In this document: piece after piece, positions 18,246-26,205 of the stretch
How positions within the stretch are numbered: position 1 is the stretch's first letter
Layout of the letters: the number at the start of each line of letters is the position of its first letter
Source: Hephaestia caeni
GTDB lineage: Bacteria > Pseudomonadota > Alphaproteobacteria > Sphingomonadales > Sphingomonadaceae
Assembly (NCBI RefSeq): GCF_003550065.1
Contig: NZ_QXDC01000003.1
Location: 930,001-994,000 of the forward strand
DNA length: 64,000 nucleotides
Direction: 5' to 3'
Translations under genes and position numbers: made by a program
Notes under the pieces: generated by a model
What the model was told of the DNA's origin: nothing
Database searches by the model: none
The model's input: the letters and a program-made list of their open reading frames with translations, nothing else

Positions 18246-18866
18246 ATGGCTGGCCGCGCCATGAACGAGCTGCGTCGCGCCCTTTTACCAGCCTTCCTCC
18301 TAGCGGTTGCCGCCTGCTCGCCGCAACCCGATGCGGCAAACACCGCCCAGGCCGATCCGCCGCTTGCCGGCGCGGCCATCGGCGGACCGTTCACGCTGAC
18401 GGGCGAGGACGGTACGCCGGTGAGCGATCGCGATTTCGCCGGGCAATATCGGATCGTGTATTTCGGCTACACCTTCTGCCCCGATGTGTGCCCGGTCGAT
18501 ATGCAGAATCTGGGCGCGGCGATGCGACTGCTCGATCAGAAGGATCCGGCGCTGTCGGCCCGCATCCAGCCGATCTTCGTGACGGTCGATCCTGCGCGCG
18601 ACACGCCCGCGGTGCTGCGCGAGTTCACCGACGCTTTCTATCCGCGGCTGCTCGGCCTGACGGGTGATCCCGCGACGATCGCCAAGGTCGCGAAGGAATA
18701 TGCGGTCTATTACAAGGCGCAGCCGTCGGGACCGGGCGGCGGCTATCTCGTCGATCATACCCGCATGGCGTATCTGATGAGCCCCGAGGGCAAGCCGCTC
18801 GCGCTGCTCCCCGTCGAAGGCCCGCCGCAGCCGATCGTCGACGAGATCGAACGCTGGGCGAAATGA
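18246..18866 (+). CDS. SCO1/SenC family copper chaperone lipoprotein
   Basis: A 206-aa thioredoxin-fold copper chaperone for cytochrome c oxidase CuA assembly. The leader ends in VAACS, a lipobox with Cys24 as the likely lipidated residue. The copper site is complete: FCPDVCP (Cys78, Cys82) and His171 in VDHTRM. An alternative start at 18261 would shorten the leader by five residues; neither has a strong Shine-Dalgarno. It forms an operon with the next two genes (ATGA overlap). Confidence 0.92.
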   Translation: MAGRAMNELRRALLPAFLLAVAACSPQPDAANTAQADPPLAGAAIGGPFTLTGEDGTPVSDRDFAGQYRIVYFGYTFCPDVCPVDMQNLGAAMRLLDQKDPALSARIQPIFVTVDPARDTPAVLREFTDAFYPRLLGLTGDPATIAKVAKEYAVYYKAQPSGPGGGYLVDHTRMAYLMSPEGKPLALLPVEGPPQPIVDEIERWAK

Positions 18867-19297
18867 GCGCGCGCTTCTGGGAAGACGTGCCGATCGAGAA
18901 GCTCGATCGCGCTGAGTGGGAGGCGTTGTGCGACGGCTGCGGCAAATGCTGCATCCACAAGCTCGAGGATGACGAAACCGGCGAGCTGGTCGCGACCAAC
19001 GTCGCCTGCCGGCTGCTCGATCGCACGAGCGGGCAATGTTCGAACTATCGCCACCGCCACGCCTTCGTCAGCGAATGCGTGCGGCTGACGATCGGCAACG
19101 TCCGCGATATCGACTGGCTGCCCGCGACCTGCGCCTATCGGCTGCGCGCGGCGGGGAAGCCCCTGCCCGATTGGCATTATCTGGTGTGCGGCGATCGCGA
19201 GGCGGTGCACCGGGCGGGGCAATCGGTGCGCGGCTGGACGATCTCCGAGGACGATGCCGGCGATCTCGAACACCATATGGTCGATCGCGAGCTTTGA
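18863..19297 (+). CDS. YcgN/YkgJ-type cysteine cluster protein (UPF0260)
   Basis: A 144-aa soluble protein with the UPF0260 arrangement: CDGCGKCCIHKLEDDETGEL near residues 23-42, a second cysteine at C49, then C58, C71, C86 and C108. Clustered cysteines suggest a metal or Fe-S site, but its function is unknown. ATGA overlap with the SCO1 gene puts it in the same transcript. Confidence 0.9.
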   Translation: MSARFWEDVPIEKLDRAEWEALCDGCGKCCIHKLEDDETGELVATNVACRLLDRTSGQCSNYRHRHAFVSECVRLTIGNVRDIDWLPATCAYRLRAAGKPLPDWHYLVCGDREAVHRAGQSVRGWTISEDDAGDLEHHMVDREL

Positions 19298-19301
19298 CGC
19301 C

Positions 19302-19976
19302 GTGACGCACGCGATCCGCATCGTCCGCCACGCGCAAGCACGGCGGGCGCGGCTGTCGATCGATCCCACCAGTGGCGAAGCAAGGCTGACGGTGCCCGCG
19401 CGTGGCTCGGTCAAGGCGGCGCTGCGCTGGGCGGAGACCCAGCGCGACTGGATCGCCACGCAGCAATCTCGCTTGCCCGAGCGGCGGCCGTTCGCGCCGG
19501 GTGTCGCGATTCCGTTCGGCGACACGGACCTCGTGATCGATTGGGAGGCCGGCCGATCGCGGCGCGTGGTGCGCGAGGGCCACCGCCTCGTCTGCGGTGG
19601 GCCGCCGGAAGGACTCGCGCGGCGGATCACATCATGGTTGCGGCGCGAGGCGTTGCGCGTGCTGAGCGAGGACACCGCTTTCTACGCGGGCCGCGCCGGC
19701 GTCGTCGTATCGCAAGTGGCGGTGGGCGATCCGCGCGGACGGTGGGGAAGCTGCGCGGCGTCGGGCGCGATCCGCTATAGCTGGCGGCTGATCCTCGCCC
19801 CCGATCATGTCCGCCGCGCGACCGTGGCGCACGAGGTCGCGCATCGGCTGCATATGGATCATAGTCCTGCTTTCCATGCCGCTGCCGCGCGAATCCTGGG
19901 GGACGATCCGGCACCGGCGCGCGCGTGGCTGCGCGCCAACGGCGCCGCGCTTCACTGGATCGGCCGTGAATCCTAG
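19302..19976 (+). CDS. YgjP/SprT-like zinc metallopeptidase family protein
   Basis: A 224-aa protein with the zincin motif HEVAHRLHMDHS (HExxH plus downstream His), preceded by RWGSCAASGAIRYSWRLILA, the diagnostic block of the M48-related YgjP (DUF45) family. The N-terminal third, beginning THAIRIVRHAQARRARLS, is the typical beta-rich region. GTG at 19302 starts it 4 bp after the previous stop; an in-frame ATG at 19254 would add 16 residues and overlap the preceding gene. The substrate is unknown. Confidence 0.85.
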   Translation: MTHAIRIVRHAQARRARLSIDPTSGEARLTVPARGSVKAALRWAETQRDWIATQQSRLPERRPFAPGVAIPFGDTDLVIDWEAGRSRRVVREGHRLVCGGPPEGLARRITSWLRREALRVLSEDTAFYAGRAGVVVSQVAVGDPRGRWGSCAASGAIRYSWRLILAPDHVRRATVAHEVAHRLHMDHSPAFHAAAARILGDDPAPARAWLRANGAALHWIGRES

Positions 19977-19980
19977 AGTC

Positions 19981-20101
19981 GATTCAGCTTTGCTGAATCG
20001 GGCGGCACCAGCCCTCTCCCCCACCCCGCCTCCCACGGCATCATCCTGAATGGGAGGCGGGGTGGGGGAGAGGGCTGGTGCCGCTATCCACGCAAGTGGA
20101 T
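19981..20101. repeat. Compound palindromic repeat, copy A
   Basis: Three nested structures in a row. Left hairpin GATTCAGC-TTT-GCTGAATC is at 19981-19999. A perfect 34-bp inverted repeat has arms 20002-20035 and 20051-20084 and a 15-nt loop. The right hairpin ATCCAC-GCAA-GTGGAT is at 20086-20101. It fills the convergent gap between the metallopeptidase and PBP1A genes, so it may also terminate both transcripts. Copies B and C share the design. Confidence 0.9.
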
Positions 20102-20109
20102 CAAAACAC

Positions 20110-22281
20110 CTAGGGCCCGCGTGAACGATCGTTCGGTGGCGGCGTGCGCGCCGGCGCCGGTGCGGCGCGCCGGTCGGGATCGGGGGTGCGGCCGAGCACG
20201 CGATCCATCCAGTCCTGGTCGAGCCGTTCGGGAGGTTGCTGGACGGGCGGCTGCTCCGGCGGGGCCGTCCTGCTGCCATCGGGCGGATAGGTGCCGCCCG
20301 GATAGGCGTCGGGATAGCCTTGCTGCGGTGGCGGGCCGGTGGGCGTGTCGCCGGGATAGGTGCCGGGTGCGATCGGATAGCCGTTCTCGTCGACGAACAT
20401 GCCGTTGTCGGGCTGGCCGAAATAGCTCTCCTCGTCGGGCTCGAGCTGCCATTCGGGCAGCGTCACCTGCGTGTCGAACTGCTCGACCGGGCGCCCGGCG
20501 ACGGCCTTGATCATGTAATCGTGCCAGGCGCGCGCCGGTGCATGGCCGCCGGAGAGGCCGCCGACGCGTTTGGCGTCGTCGCGCCCCATCCATACGCCGG
20601 TGGTGAGGCCGCTCGAAAAGCCGAGGAACCAGCCGTCCTTGTTCGAGGTCGTGGTGCCCGTCTTGCCCGCGACCGGGCGCCCGATCTGCGCGGCGCGGCC
20701 GGTGCCGGTGGCGACCGCGGTCTGGAGCAGGTCGGTCATCTCGGCGGCGACATAGGGCGCGACGAGGACGTGGCTGCGATCGACCTCATGTTGGTAGATC
20801 GTCACGCCGTTCGCGGTCACCTTGGTGATGCCGTAGGGCGTGACGGCGATGCCCTTGTTGGCGACGCTCGCGAACGCGCGCGTCATGTCGATCAGATGGA
20901 CCTCGGAGGTGCCGAGCACCATCGCCGGGGTGGTGTCGATCGGCGTGGTGATGCCGAAGCGGCGGGCCATATCCGCCACGGTATGGAAGCCGACATCCTG
21001 GCCGAGCTTCGCGGCGATGGTATTGACCGAATAGGCGAGCGCGGTGCGGATTTTCATCGCGCCCGAGAAATGCCCCGAATCGTTGCGGGGGCTCCAGCCC
21101 TGGATCGTCACCGGCTCGTCGACGACCATGTCGTCGGGCTTGTAGCCCGCCTCGAGCGCGGCGAGGTAGACGAACAGCTTCCACGACGAGCCCGGCTGGC
21201 GCACCGCGGTGGTGGCGCGGTTGTAGATCGACGAGACGTAATCCTTGCCGCCCACCATCGCACGCACCGCGCCGTCGCGGTCGATCGAGACGAGCGCCCC
21301 CTGCACGCCTTTGGGCACATCGGCCTTGATCGCGGTGTCGGCGGCGCGCTGCATCGACAGGTCGAGCGTCGTCCACACGTCGAGCGGTGCGTTGGTCTCG
21401 TCGATCAGCATGTCGAGCTGAGGCAGCGCCCAATCGGTGAAATAGCGCACGCTGTTCTGGTGCGGCTCGGGGGCAAGCGCGACCGATTTGGGATCGGTGT
21501 CGGCGGCCTGTTCGGGCGTGATTGCGCCGGTTTCGGCCATCAGTTGCAGCACCACGCCGGCGCGGCCGATCGCGGCCTCGGCATCGGCGGTGGGCGAATA
21601 ATGCGACGGCGCCTTGACCAGCCCGGCGATCACCGCCGCCTCGCCGAGGCTCAGTTGCTTCGCCGAATGGCCGAAGAACTTGCGTGACGCTGCGTCGATG
21701 CCATAGGCGCCGCCGCCGTAATAGACCTTGTTCATGTACAGCTCGAGGATCTGGTCCTTCGAGAACTTGCGCTCGAGCGCGAGCGCGAGAATCGCCTCAT
21801 GGGCTTTGCGCGACAAGGTGTATTTGTTCGACAGGAAGATCGTGCGCGCGACCTGCTGGGTGATCGTCGAGGCGCCCTGGATGCGGCGATCGGTGCCCCA
21901 ATTCGCGATCATCAGCTTGACCGAGCGCAGCACGCCGATCGGATCGATGCCGATATGCGAGCGGAAGCGGCGATCCTCGACCGAGACCGTCGCATCGCGC
22001 ATGACCTTGGGAATCTCGTCGTAGCTGAGCCATTCGCCATAGCTCGGGCCGAGCGACACGATCACGGTGCCGTCGGCGGCATGGACGCGGATCATCTGGC
22101 CGTTGGGCGACGATTTGAGCTGGTCGAAGCTCGGCAGTTGCGCGCGCGTCGTATAGACGGTGACGGCGAGCGCGATGACGCCCAGCGCAGCGATGACGCC
22201 CAGGATCTTGAGCGCAAGGATCAGCCGGCGGCGCCACGGCCGCCGGGAAGGCTTTCTTTTGGGAGAGGACGCACGGGCCAT
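20110..22281 (-). CDS. mrcA: Penicillin-binding protein 1A (bifunctional class A PBP)
   Basis: A 723-aa inner-membrane enzyme that polymerises and crosslinks peptidoglycan. The N-terminal basic stretch and TM helix (about 20-42) precede the GT51 domain: catalytic Glu in VEDRRF (about 101-106) and GASTITQQVARTIFL. The transpeptidase domain has SSWK (Ser365), the SxN motif SVNTIAAKL and KTGTTTSNKDGW. The last 100 residues are Pro/Gly-rich (PPPQQGYPDAYPGGTYPP) and unlikely to be folded. The 3' end lies 8 bp from repeat copy A. Class A naming (1A versus 1C) rests on the missing OB insertion, which I could not judge closely. Confidence 0.94.
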   Translation of the reverse strand: MARASSPKRKPSRRPWRRRLILALKILGVIAALGVIALAVTVYTTRAQLPSFDQLKSSPNGQMIRVHAADGTVIVSLGPSYGEWLSYDEIPKVMRDATVSVEDRRFRSHIGIDPIGVLRSVKLMIANWGTDRRIQGASTITQQVARTIFLSNKYTLSRKAHEAILALALERKFSKDQILELYMNKVYYGGGAYGIDAASRKFFGHSAKQLSLGEAAVIAGLVKAPSHYSPTADAEAAIGRAGVVLQLMAETGAITPEQAADTDPKSVALAPEPHQNSVRYFTDWALPQLDMLIDETNAPLDVWTTLDLSMQRAADTAIKADVPKGVQGALVSIDRDGAVRAMVGGKDYVSSIYNRATTAVRQPGSSWKLFVYLAALEAGYKPDDMVVDEPVTIQGWSPRNDSGHFSGAMKIRTALAYSVNTIAAKLGQDVGFHTVADMARRFGITTPIDTTPAMVLGTSEVHLIDMTRAFASVANKGIAVTPYGITKVTANGVTIYQHEVDRSHVLVAPYVAAEMTDLLQTAVATGTGRAAQIGRPVAGKTGTTTSNKDGWFLGFSSGLTTGVWMGRDDAKRVGGLSGGHAPARAWHDYMIKAVAGRPVEQFDTQVTLPEWQLEPDEESYFGQPDNGMFVDENGYPIAPGTYPGDTPTGPPPQQGYPDAYPGGTYPPDGSRTAPPEQPPVQQPPERLDQDWMDRVLGRTPDPDRRAAPAPARTPPPNDRSRGP

Positions 22282-22369
22282 GAGGTCGTTTGGCGGGATA
22301 GCGTCTTAACCTGTGCCGAACAAGCGTCCCGATAAGGGGCTCGTTAGCCTCCAAACAAGCGTAATAATC

Positions 22370-22774
22370 CTATTCGCTCTCGTCGCGACTGTGGAAATCG
22401 AGCGACAGCGAGTTGATGCAATAACGCAGCCCCGCAGGCGGCGGGCCATCGGGAAAGACATGGCCGAGATGCCCGTCGCAGCGCGCACAGCGGGCCTCGG
22501 TGCGGGTCATGCCGTGGCTCGAATCGCGGTGCTCGGTCACCCGATCAGGCGCGGTTGGCCGGGTGAAACTGGGCCAGCCCGATCCCGAATCATATTTGTC
22601 GGCGCTGTCGAACAGGACGTTGCCGCAGCCCGCGCAGCGATAGATGCCATCAGCCTTGTTATGGTAATAATGGCCCGCAAACGCGGGTTCGGTTCCGGCC
22701 TCGCGCAGCACGTGATATTGGGCGGGCGACAGCCTGGCGCGCCATTCGGCCTCGGAAAGCGTGACATGATCCAT
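22370..22774 (-). CDS. msrB: Peptide-methionine (R)-S-oxide reductase MsrB
   Basis: Reduces the R epimer of methionine sulfoxide in proteins. The 134-aa product has both structural zinc pairs (C47/C50 and C96/C99), GSGWPSF, and the catalytic cysteine in [11 protein letters not shown] (C119). The ATG at 22774 fits family length; the frame extends upstream into the oxidoreductase gene. It follows the polyketide operon by 32 bp in the same direction, so it may be read through from it, although a functional link is not evident. Confidence 0.95.
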   Translation of the reverse strand: MDHVTLSEAEWRARLSPAQYHVLREAGTEPAFAGHYYHNKADGIYRCAGCGNVLFDSADKYDSGSGWPSFTRPTAPDRVTEHRDSSHGMTRTEARCARCDGHLGHVFPDGPPPAGLRYCINSLSLDFHSRDESE

Positions 22775-22806
22775 GACGGGACCTTTCGGCTGTGGAAACA
22801 CCCTCG

Positions 22807-23907
22807 TCAAATGGGGATCGACCCGATCCGGGTCAATCGTGCGGCGATCCGGACCAGGCCCGGCCATGCGGCGGCCAGCGTGACGAGGGGCGGTGCGGCG
22901 ACGGGGCTTTCGGCGAGCTGCCGGGCGACCCCTGCGACGCGCATCGCGCGCGCGTTGCGGCGGGCGAGCATCGGTTGCCACGCACATGACGCGGCAGCGC
23001 CGTCGCGCAGATAGGTCCGCGTCGCCGCCGCCGCGCTCGCGATGGCGATGGCGATGCCTTCGCCGGCGAGCGAGGGGATGACCGCCGCCTGATCGCCGAG
23101 CCGGAAAAATCCCGGCGCGCCACAGGTCTCGCGCCAGCCATAGGGGACGTTGGCGACCGCATCGATGATCGCGGGTCCGCGCCACGTGAGCCGTTCCCCA
23201 AGCGCTGGATTCCGGGCGGCGAGCCGGTCGAGCAACGCAGCGGGGCTTCCCGCCTCGGCCAGCAGCGAACGGTGTACCGCGAGGCAGCAATTGGCGGTGC
23301 CGTCTTCCTGGAGAACGACCCCGGCATAGCCGCGATCGAACAGGTGCAGTTCGATGCGATTGGCGATGAGGCGGTCAAGCGCGGGCGCCGGGGCGAGCCG
23401 CACGCGCAAGCCGAGAACGCGATCCGAATCGCGCGCCGGTGTCGGGCGCGCCGCACCGCGCAGATCGTGCTTGCCGGTGGCAAGAAACAGCGCGTGGGCG
23501 GCGATCTCGCTGCCGTCATCGAGGCGGAGGCCGCCGTCGGTCGTCGCGCGCGCGCCGATCCCGCGCTCGATCCGGGCTCCGGCGCGGGCGGCATGATCGA
23601 GCAGCAGCGTATCGAGCCGCCGCCGCGAGACGGCCGCGCCGGGCTGCGGCAAGGCGATCGTCGCGCGGCGCGTGCCCGCGAACAGCGCGACGTGCGTCAC
23701 CCGCCGCGCGCCGATCGCGTCGTCTTCGATGCCGAGCCGTGCGAGCAAGGCGAGCGTCCGCCAGCTCAGGAACCCGCCGCACAGTGCGTCGCCGGTTTCG
23801 GCCTGGCGCTCGATCAGCAGATGCGGCGCCCCGGCGCGCGCGAGCAGCAGCGCGGCGACCGCCCCGGCGGGGCCGCCGCCGACGATCAGCGCAGGTGTTC
23901 GACGCAT
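22807..23907 (-). CDS. FAD-dependent oxidoreductase of the geranylgeranyl reductase-like family
   Basis: A 366-aa flavoprotein. The N-terminal Rossmann motif is [18 protein letters not shown] at about residues 6-23, and the second FAD contact is [19 protein letters not shown] near residue 285. It resembles the squalene/geranylgeranyl reductase and FixC-type oxidoreductases. The ATG at 23907 overlaps the methyltransferase end by 22 bp, so the three genes from the type III PKS to here form one operon. It probably oxidises or reduces the PKS product; exact chemistry is unknown. Confidence 0.85.
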   Translation of the reverse strand: MRRTPALIVGGGPAGAVAALLLARAGAPHLLIERQAETGDALCGGFLSWRTLALLARLGIEDDAIGARRVTHVALFAGTRRATIALPQPGAAVSRRRLDTLLLDHAARAGARIERGIGARATTDGGLRLDDGSEIAAHALFLATGKHDLRGAARPTPARDSDRVLGLRVRLAPAPALDRLIANRIELHLFDRGYAGVVLQEDGTANCCLAVHRSLLAEAGSPAALLDRLAARNPALGERLTWRGPAIIDAVANVPYGWRETCGAPGFFRLGDQAAVIPSLAGEGIAIAIASAAAATRTYLRDGAAASCAWQPMLARRNARAMRVAGVARQLAESPVAAPPLVTLAAAWPGLVRIAARLTRIGSIPI

Positions 23908-24575
23908 AACCGGAACGGGAAGGCACGGAACACACGCGCGCGCTCGATCCCCGCTTCGGCAAGGATCGGCGGCCATTCGGCGGGGCGATACGACCGGGCG
24001 ATCGAGAGCGTGCCATCGCGCCGCACGATCTCATGCCAGCGCATCGCCCGCGCGAGCAGCGGGAAGACGGCGTGCGCGAAACCGTGGCGGTGGAGATCGT
24101 TGACCAGCCAGCCACGCGCGGCCTCGGCGTGCATGAAGCGCAGGAAGGCGACGAGTTGCGCGTGCGTCATATGGTGCGCGACGAGGCTCGAGATGACGAC
24201 ATCCCAGCCGCGACCGGCCAGATCGGCATAATCGCCCGTCACCCAGCGGATCGGCAATCCGGGCGGGGTGTGTAGCCGCGCCGCCCGCTCGCTGCGGGGG
24301 TTGAGATCGACCCCCACCAGCTCGGCCGCGATCCCGCGCGGCGCGGCCCAGCGCGCGATTCGGCGCAGCATGTCGCCGTCGCCGAAGCCGACATCGAGCA
24401 CGCGCACCCGCGTCATCCCCCGCGTCGCGCGGGCGAGAAAGCCGAGCGTCGGCCGCGCGGCCATCGTCACCACATTGACCCTGGCGAGGTCGCTCACCAC
24501 CGCGGCATAGGTGTCGGCATCGAGGTCGGCGGCGTCCATCCGTTCCTCGGCGACGGCGCGGATGGCGAGGCTCAT
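23886..24575 (-). CDS. SAM-dependent methyltransferase in the type III PKS operon
   Basis: A 229-aa class I methyltransferase. Motif I is VLDVGFGDGDML near residue 60, followed by GVDLNPRSE (motif II) and the acidic GDYADL block. The unusual feature is the histidine-rich late region (SSLVAHHMTHAQL, NDLHRHGFAH), seen in polyketide-associated methyltransferases. It is the middle gene of the operon, 30 bp downstream of the PKS. Likely methylates the polyketide product on O or C; substrate is inferred only from context. Confidence 0.87.
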   Translation of the reverse strand: MSLAIRAVAEERMDAADLDADTYAAVVSDLARVNVVTMAARPTLGFLARATRGMTRVRVLDVGFGDGDMLRRIARWAAPRGIAAELVGVDLNPRSERAARLHTPPGLPIRWVTGDYADLAGRGWDVVISSLVAHHMTHAQLVAFLRFMHAEAARGWLVNDLHRHGFAHAVFPLLARAMRWHEIVRRDGTLSIARSYRPAEWPPILAEAGIERARVFRAFPFRLCVEHLR

Positions 24576-24605
24576 GGGATGACCCCGATCATCGGGCGGC
24601 CCCGA

Positions 24606-25676
24606 TCATCGGGCGCTCGCGAAGCCGAAGCCCTCGGCGGCAAGGCCGGGGCCGAAGGCGAGCGCGATGCCGTTCTCGATTGGTGGCCCGTCGAGCAATC
24701 GCGCGAGCACCGCCATCAAGGTCGACGACGACATATTGCCGTAATCGCGGAGCACCCCACGCGAGGCCGCAAGCGCGTCCGGCGGCGGATCGAGTGCATG
24801 TTCGACCGCGTCGAGGATCGAGCGCCCGCCGGCATGGACAGCCCAGCCGTCGATCTCGGCCGGTGCGCGGCCGCCGGTGGCGGCGTGGGCGACATCGGGA
24901 TCGCCGAGACCGGCGGCGATCCGCGCGGGGACTTCGCCCGACAGGTGCATCGCGAAGCCGGTATCGGTGATCGTCCAGCGGATCAGCGCCTCCGATTCGG
25001 GCAGCGTCGTGGCGAAGGGCAGCCCCAGTTCGACCCCGCCGGGATCGCCCGTCACCAGCGCGGCGGCGGCGCCGTCGCCGAACTGGAGCGCCGCGAGCAA
25101 GGGCTCGAGCGCGGTCTCATCCTGAAGGTGGAGCGTCGACAATTCGACGGTGAGCACGAGGATGCGGGCCCTGGGTTCCGACCGGACGATGTGGCGCGCG
25201 CTCCTAAGCGCGGTGATCGCGGCATAGCAGCCCATGAACCCGATCAGCAGCCGCTCGACACCGGGATCGAGCCCCAGCCGTGCGGCGATGATCTGGTCGA
25301 TCCCCGGTGCGACGAAGCCGGTGCAGCTCGCCACGATCAGATGGGTGATGCCGTCGAGCGAGACCTGCGCCCGCAACGCCTCTATCGCGGCGAGCCCGAG
25401 CGCGGGAGCGGCCGCGGCATAAAGCGCCATCCGCGCCGCGGTGCCGGGCATTCCCCTGGCGTAGAAGCCGCCGGGCATGACCGGCGACCCGCCGCCGGGC
25501 GCGCGATCGAGCACCGACCAGCGGTGTGCGATCCCCGATCGTGCCGCCATCCGATCGAACAACGCCGCCTGGCGCGGATCGTCGATGCGGGTTTGCGCCC
25601 AATCGATGAAGGGCTGGTGGATATCATGATCGGGAACCGCGATGCCGACGGCATTGAGGAAGGCGGGATGAGCCAC
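24606..25676 (-). CDS. Type III polyketide synthase
   Basis: A 356-aa chalcone/stilbene-synthase superfamily protein. The catalytic triad is present at conserved spacing: Cys118 in VASCTGF, His281 in WAVHAGGRS and Asn314 in YGNMSS. Such enzymes extend an acyl-CoA starter with malonyl-CoA without an acyl carrier protein; bacterial relatives make alkylresorcinols, alkylpyrones or aromatic polyketides. The start is GTG at 25676, preceded by GGAAAGG with 5-nt spacing; the frame is open upstream through the tRNA. Operon partners are a methyltransferase and an FAD oxidoreductase, a combination suggesting a methylated, oxidised phenolic lipid or quinone. Confidence 0.92.
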   Translation of the reverse strand: MAHPAFLNAVGIAVPDHDIHQPFIDWAQTRIDDPRQAALFDRMAARSGIAHRWSVLDRAPGGGSPVMPGGFYARGMPGTAARMALYAAAAPALGLAAIEALRAQVSLDGITHLIVASCTGFVAPGIDQIIAARLGLDPGVERLLIGFMGCYAAITALRSARHIVRSEPRARILVLTVELSTLHLQDETALEPLLAALQFGDGAAAALVTGDPGGVELGLPFATTLPESEALIRWTITDTGFAMHLSGEVPARIAAGLGDPDVAHAATGGRAPAEIDGWAVHAGGRSILDAVEHALDPPPDALAASRGVLRDYGNMSSSTLMAVLARLLDGPPIENGIALAFGPGLAAEGFGFASAR

Positions 25677-25825
25677 GGGCACCTTTCCGTCGACGCAAAC
25701 GTGCCGACATCGCCACAGCGCGCGCGCATCCGAATCGTTCCGAGACGCGGCCGATAGCGGATCGCGCGCGCATGGACGTTTGCACGCCGAGTGGCGGATC
25801 GATGCTCGATTCTGTTCTGGAACAA

Positions 25826-25838
25826 CCCCGATCAGGGG
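25826..25838 (-). terminator. Short GC hairpin after tRNA-Leu
   Basis: CCCC-GATCA-GGGG forms a 4-bp stem (25826-25838) three bases beyond the tRNA 3' end. Read on the minus strand it is followed by TTGTTCC. It may be a weak intrinsic terminator; the stem is short. Confidence 0.35.
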
Positions 25839-25840
25839 AA

Positions 25841-25927
25841 TGGTGCGGTCGAGAAGACTCGAACTTCCACGGGCTTTCGCCCACAACGACCTCAACGTTG
25901 CGCGTCTACCAGTTCCGCCACGACCGC
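25841..25927 (-). tRNA. tRNA-Leu (anticodon GAG)
   Basis: An 87-nt class II tRNA with the CCA end encoded (TGG at 25841-25843 on the plus strand). The acceptor GCGGTCG pairs with CGACCGC. The D arm has TGGCGG...TGGTAGACGCG. The anticodon stem CAACG/CGTTG encloses loop TTGAGGT, giving GAG, which reads CTC and CTT leucine codons. The long variable arm (TGGGCGAAAGCCCGT) and T arm GGAAGTTCGAGTCTTC complete the fold. It lies between the polyketide operon and the MATE gene. Confidence 0.97.
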
Positions 25928-25937
25928 ACGTGATAAG

Positions 25938-25958
25938 CACCGGCGAGAACCGCCGGTG
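25938..25958. other. Perfect 8-bp hairpin beside tRNA-Leu
   Basis: CACCGGCG-AGAAC-CGCCGGTG forms a perfect stem ten bases outside the tRNA 5' end. It could fold in the tRNA precursor near the RNase P site. No T-run follows on either strand. Confidence 0.4.
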
Positions 25959-26025
25959 GCTGGCAGGCGCGAGCCCCTAGCATCGCGTGCGCGGGCTTGC
26001 AACAGATTGCTTCCTTGCCTGATCG

Positions 26026-26194
26026 CAGCCCGCTAAGAGCCCGTTTGGAAATGCGCCTTTCGGGCGCATTGCGGCACCGGCCCGCTCCCCCACCCGGCCA
26101 CTCATAGGATAATTGCATTGGGTGGCCGGGTGGGGGAGCGGGCCGGTGCCGCTTCGGAAATCGCCCTTTCGCGATTTCCCAAACAGCCGCTAAG
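26026..26194. repeat. Compound palindromic repeat, copy B, with flanking direct repeats
   Basis: The core is an inverted repeat with 34-bp arms at 26071-26104 and 26119-26152 (one mismatch) around a 14-nt loop. It is flanked by hairpin AATGCGCC/GGCGCATT at 26050-26070 and GGAAATCGC/GCGATTTCC at 26156-26179. The outer ends GTTTGGAAAT and ATTTCCCAAAC are also inverted. Outside lie near-identical direct repeats: CAGCCCGCTAAG at 26026-26037 and CAGCCGCTAAG at 26184-26194, sharing CCGCTAAG exactly. These look like a target duplication. The nearest gene is MATE, 11 bp to the right. Confidence 0.88.
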
Positions 26195-26205
26195 CAGCGC
26201 CTCCC

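Noticed and set aside
20236..21687. A 483-aa plus-strand open frame
   Set aside because: Antisense to PBP1A, Arg/Gly-rich composition typical of high-GC shadow frames, no motifs.
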